From: Rhodospirillaceae bacterium UBA6608
GTDB lineage: Bacteria > Pseudomonadota > Alphaproteobacteria > Rhodospirillales_A > Casp-alpha2
Direction: 5' to 3'
Assembly: GCA_002433335.1 (NCBI GenBank)
Contig: DJHY01000107.1
Location: 1-7,975 of the forward strand
DNA: 7,975 bases
The translations under genes were made by a program, and so were the position numbers. Shown here in pieces: positions 6,602 to 7,975 of the stretch (position 1 is its first letter; each line of letters opens with the position of its first letter). A model generated the notes under the pieces. That model did not search any database. It was not told the DNA's origin and saw only the letters and a program-made list of their open reading frames with translations.

Positions 6602-6630
6602 CTAATGTGTCGTTCAGGTATACCACCCAA
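6602..6630 (-). promoter_or_regulatory. Candidate sigma-70-type promoter for the mrp operon
   Basis: On the minus strand a weak -35-like TTGGGT (6630-6625) is followed after 17 bases by CATTAG (6607-6602), each matching three of six consensus positions. It would give a leader of roughly 60 bases before the mrpE GTG. What makes it notable is that a GGTATACC palindrome (6617-6624) lies inside the spacer, where a bound repressor would block polymerase. The match is poor and other promoters in the gap are possible. Confidence 0.25.
6616..6625. promoter_or_regulatory. Palindromic operator-like site 1 (AGGTATACCA)
   Basis: This contains the perfect 8-bp palindrome GGTATACC, which with the next bases shares the 10-mer GGTATACCAC with site 2. 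The centre is 74 bp from that of site 2. The shape (GGT-AT-ACC half-sites) fits the general consensus of GntR-superfamily (FadR-type) operators; that link is inference only. Confidence 0.45.
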
Positions 6631-6689
6631 ACCCATCGACGTGGCAACAATTTCGTCATAATTTCCAGCAATAACAAAGGGGTCGGTCC

Positions 6690-6699
6690 TGGTATACCA
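6690..6699. promoter_or_regulatory. Palindromic operator-like site 2 (TGGTATACCA)
   Basis: A perfect 10-bp palindrome, flanked by CCT on the left and CAGG on the right. It repeats the core of site 1 in the same short intergenic region, centre to centre 74 bp, near seven turns of B-DNA, so both sites face the same side of the helix. It lies 37 bp before the DUF192 start codon and could control that gene, the mrp operon, or both through looping. No regulator gene is visible in the window. Confidence 0.45.
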
Positions 6700-6735
6700 C
6701 AGGCGGGTGATTCTCTAGGAATGTCAGGTGATTAA

Positions 6736-7242
6736 ATGCGGTTGCCGGTGCGCGTGACAGGGACCAAGAATTTCAGATCGTGGAAAAGCCTATGGTGCGC
6801 CCTGGTCGCTGCCGTCGTCTTCCTATCTCTGTTTGGCGCCGCTCGGGCCGAAACGCCGATCCAATTTGCCGAATCCAGCCTCGTCATCCATACCGCCGGG
6901 GGCGACCATACCTTCGCCGTGGAAATGGCCGAGAACGACGCCCAGCGCTCACGCGGCCTGATGTTCCGCCACGCGTTGGCCGATGACCGGGGCATGCTGT
7001 TCGACTTCAAGCGCGACATATTCATCTCGATGTGGATGCGCAACACCCTGATTCCCTTGGATATGCTGTTCATCTCGGCCAATGGCCGGATCAGCTATAT
7101 CCGTCAAAACACCGTGCCGTATTCGCTGGATATCATTGAGGCGCCCGATCGAAACCGCGCTGTGCTGGAGGTTTCCGCCGGAACCGTGGCTCGCCTGGGC
7201 ATCCGCGTCGGCGACCGCGTGGCGCATCCCATTTTCCGCTAA
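6736..7242 (+). CDS. Exported DUF192 family protein
   Basis: A 168-residue protein with a basic N-terminus, a hydrophobic helix (about 21-35) and a signal-peptidase-like site GAARA-ET around residues 38-39, so it is probably exported to the periplasm. The mature part is the DUF192 domain (PF02643): FAVEMAENDAQRSRGLMFR at 60-78, GMLFDFKRD at 86-94, the hallmark MWMRNTLIPLDMLFI at 99-113, and a C-terminal VLEVSAGTVARLGIRVGD. Its biochemical function is not established. The ATG at 6736 has AGGTGA four bases upstream; the length is usual for secreted members. It is divergent from the antiporter operon across a 204-bp gap and followed by tRNA-Pro on the same strand, 49 bases on, with no clear terminator between. 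A functional link to the antiporter is not implied beyond a possibly shared control region. Confidence 0.93.
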   Translation: MRLPVRVTGTKNFRSWKSLWCALVAAVVFLSLFGAARAETPIQFAESSLVIHTAGGDHTFAVEMAENDAQRSRGLMFRHALADDRGMLFDFKRDIFISMWMRNTLIPLDMLFISANGRISYIRQNTVPYSLDIIEAPDRNRAVLEVSAGTVARLGIRVGDRVAHPIFR

Positions 7243-7250
7243 CCGCGCGC

Positions 7251-7279
7251 TTGCCATGGCGGGGGTTAAATCATAGGTT
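7251..7279 (+). promoter_or_regulatory. Candidate promoter of tRNA-Pro
   Basis: TTGCCA (7251-7256) and TAGGTT (7274-7279) are separated by 17 bases. Transcription would start around 7286, a few bases before the mature tRNA 5' end at 7292, as is common for tRNA genes. The -35 is good (four of six) and the -10 weak (three of six). Confidence 0.35.
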
Positions 7280-7291
7280 TCCCCCCCGCGT

Positions 7292-7368
7292 CGGGGCGTA
7301 GCTCAGCCTGGTAGAGTGCCTGCTTTGGGAGCAGGATGTCGCTGGTTCGAATCCAGTCGCCCCGACCA
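7292..7368 (+). tRNA. tRNA-Pro (anticodon UGG)
   Basis: A 77-base cloverleaf. The acceptor stem CGGGGCG pairs with CGCCCCG, followed by discriminator A and an encoded CCA. The D arm is GCTC-agcctggta-GAGT with a terminal G-T pair. The anticodon stem CCTGC/GCAGG encloses the loop TTTGGGA, giving anticodon UGG. The T arm is CTGGTTCGAATCCAG. All stems pair and invariant bases are in place, so it appears functional. It reads proline CCA and, by wobble, other CCN codons. Confidence 0.98.
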
Positions 7369-7378
7369 AGATTTCCGG

Positions 7379-7412
7379 GCGGGGGCACGCGCCGGTTGAC
7401 GCGCCGCCCCGC
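7379..7412 (+). terminator. GC-rich hairpin after tRNA-Pro, possible weak terminator
   Basis: GCGGGG (7379-7384) pairs with CCCCGC (7407-7412), with an inner GCGC/GCGC stem (7389-7392 with 7401-7404). It starts ten bases after the tRNA, a good place for a terminator or processing signal, but no T-run follows. It also overlaps the -35 of the next candidate promoter. Confidence 0.25.
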
Positions 7413-7424
7413 AACCCGCATAGA
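7396..7424 (+). promoter_or_regulatory. Candidate promoter of the complex I subunit gene
   Basis: TTGACG (7396-7401, five of six consensus bases) lies 17 bases before CATAGA (7419-7424, three of six). A start near 7431 would give a leader of about 78 bases containing the hairpin at 7472-7489. This would let the complex I gene be transcribed independently of tRNA-Pro. Confidence 0.4.
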
Positions 7425-7471
7425 AAGAACATATCCGTGGTGCGGAATACGTTCACGGACAGGCTACACGC

Positions 7472-7489
7472 CCGCAAGCCTGCTTGCGG
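7472..7489 (+). other. Short perfect hairpin in the leader of the complex I subunit gene
   Basis: CCGCAAG and CTTGCGG form a 7-bp perfect stem around a CCTG tetraloop, ending 19 bases before the start codon. It has no following T-run, so it is unlikely to terminate. It might affect mRNA stability or ribosome access; there is no direct evidence for either. Confidence 0.3.
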
Positions 7490-7508
7490 CGCAACGGGAA
7501 CAGGACAG

Positions 7509-7817
7509 ATGAGCGAAGCGCGCATTTATCAGCCGGCGAAGAACGCCATGCAGTCCGGTCGGGGGAAATCCCGGCGGTGGATTCTGGATTACGAGCCTTC
7601 GGAAGCCCGGGTCGCCGACCCGCTGATGGGCTGGATCGGTTCGGGCGACACCAAAGGTCAGTTGCGCCTGAAGTTCGACACCAAGGAAGAAGCCGTCGAA
7701 TACGCCAAGAAAAACGGCCTGATCTATCGCGTGCTTGAGCCGCATACCCGCAAGGTGAAGCCGAAAAGCTATTCCGACAACTTCGCCTTCGACAGAGTAG
7801 GCGTCTGGACCCACTAA
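7509..7817 (+). CDS. NDUFS4-like accessory subunit of respiratory complex I (ETC complex I subunit)
   Basis: A 102-residue soluble protein of the family of mitochondrial NDUFS4 (18-kDa/AQDQ subunit; PF04800). It begins with ARIYQPAKNAMQSGRGKSRRWILDYEP (residues 4-30, shown only as the recognisable start of the fold), continues with DPLMGWIGSGDTKGQLRLKF (37-56), then the helix TKEEAVEYAKKNG (58-70), and ends YSDNFAFDRVGVWTH, typical of the family. In alphaproteobacteria and mitochondria this subunit sits on the peripheral arm of NADH:ubiquinone oxidoreductase near the NADH module and helps its assembly or stability. The ATG at 7509 has AGGA close upstream and gives the normal length; an in-frame GTG at 7437 would add 24 residues not expected in the family. 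It lies between two tRNA genes, away from any visible nuo operon. Confidence 0.95.
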   Translation: MSEARIYQPAKNAMQSGRGKSRRWILDYEPSEARVADPLMGWIGSGDTKGQLRLKFDTKEEAVEYAKKNGLIYRVLEPHTRKVKPKSYSDNFAFDRVGVWTH

Positions 7818-7831
7818 TCCCGTTCGGGCCG

Positions 7832-7855
7832 CGCCGGGCCATCTTCGACCCGGCG
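7832..7855 (+). terminator. Stem-loop after the complex I subunit gene, possible terminator without T-run
   Basis: CGCCGGG (7832-7838) and CCCGGCG (7849-7855) form a perfect 7-bp GC stem with a 10-base loop, starting 14 bases after the stop codon. The position suits transcription termination or 3'-end protection, but no T-tract follows, so intrinsic termination is uncertain. Confidence 0.35.
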
Positions 7856-7902
7856 AGCCGCGCCCGCCGTGGTCTCATGCTTTGCTGGCCCCGTTGCCAA
7901 CT

Positions 7903-7975
7903 GGCCCCGTAGCTCAACTGGATAGAGCAGCTGCCTTCTAAGCAGCAGGTTCGAGGTTCGAGTCCTCGCGGGGTC
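7903..7975 (+). tRNA. tRNA-Arg (anticodon UCU), 3' end cut by the window edge
   Basis: The acceptor stem GGCCCCG pairs with CGGGGTC (one G-T pair at position 2). The D arm is GCTC-aactggata-GAGC. The anticodon stem GCTGC/GCAGC encloses CTTCTAA, giving anticodon UCU. The T arm is CGAGGTTCGAGTCCTCG. The discriminator base and any encoded CCA lie just past the right edge. It would read arginine AGA and AGG codons, which are rare in GC-rich genomes. Confidence 0.96.

Noticed and set aside
6456..6677. 73-codon minus-strand frame across the start of mrpE and the control region
   Set aside because: It overlaps mrpE out of frame, crosses the probable promoter, and has no recognisable features.
7271..7525. 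84-codon minus-strand frame ending in a GATGFEPATSCSQSRHSTRLSYAP-type peptide
   Set aside because: That peptide is the well-known translation of the reverse complement of a tRNA gene, here tRNA-Pro, and a recurrent misannotation.
1..7975. CRISPR arrays, insertion sequences, phage genes, riboswitches
   Set aside because: I saw no regularly spaced repeats, no transposase or integrase, no terminal inverted repeats, and no recognisable riboswitch fold in the two non-coding gaps.

Overview
The window reads as chromosomal DNA from a GC-rich alphaproteobacterium, perhaps a Rhodospirillales-type lineage. The main pointer is a free-standing gene for the NDUFS4-like accessory subunit of respiratory complex I, a gene typical of alphaproteobacteria and mitochondria. 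It sits among tRNA genes and next to a DUF192 gene. The assignment rests on gene content and composition only.

Positions 1-6531 (minus strand) carry one tightly packed operon for a multi-subunit Mrp/Mnh-type cation:proton antiporter, read right to left. The order is mrpE, mrpF, mrpG, a DUF4040 protein (equivalent to the C-terminal part of MrpA, i.e. MbhD+MbhE), mrpB, mrpC, mrpD, a second MrpD/NuoL-like subunit, a 90-residue two-helix membrane protein, and a third MrpD-like subunit that runs off the left edge. Genes overlap by 1-17 bases or are separated by 3-4 bases, which indicates one transcript and translational coupling. No full-length MrpA precedes the set. The order E-F-G-(MbhD/E)-B-C-D matches the membrane module of archaeal membrane-bound hydrogenases (mbhA-H) rather than the mrpABCDEFG order of Bacillus. 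At least three antiporter-like proton channels are encoded, plus a small protein without an obvious counterpart in the standard complex.

Positions 6532-6735 form the divergent control region. It is visibly more AT-rich than its surroundings and holds two copies of the palindrome GGTATACC (shared 10-mer GGTATACCAC) exactly 74 bp apart, about seven helical turns. They look like operator sites for a dimeric regulator, and one copy falls inside a weak candidate promoter for the antiporter operon.

Positions 6736-7975 (plus strand) hold a secreted DUF192 protein, tRNA-Pro(UGG) with encoded CCA, the NDUFS4-like complex I subunit, and tRNA-Arg(UCU), cut at the right edge before its discriminator base. 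The 140 bp between tRNA-Pro and the complex I gene contain GC-rich hairpins and a candidate promoter but no gene.

Nothing here is a wholly unknown system. The parts most worth a second look are the MBH-like antiporter architecture with three channels, the missing canonical start at the mrpG/DUF4040 junction beside a run of eight G, the histidine-rich loop and histidine-bearing small subunit, and the paired palindromes.
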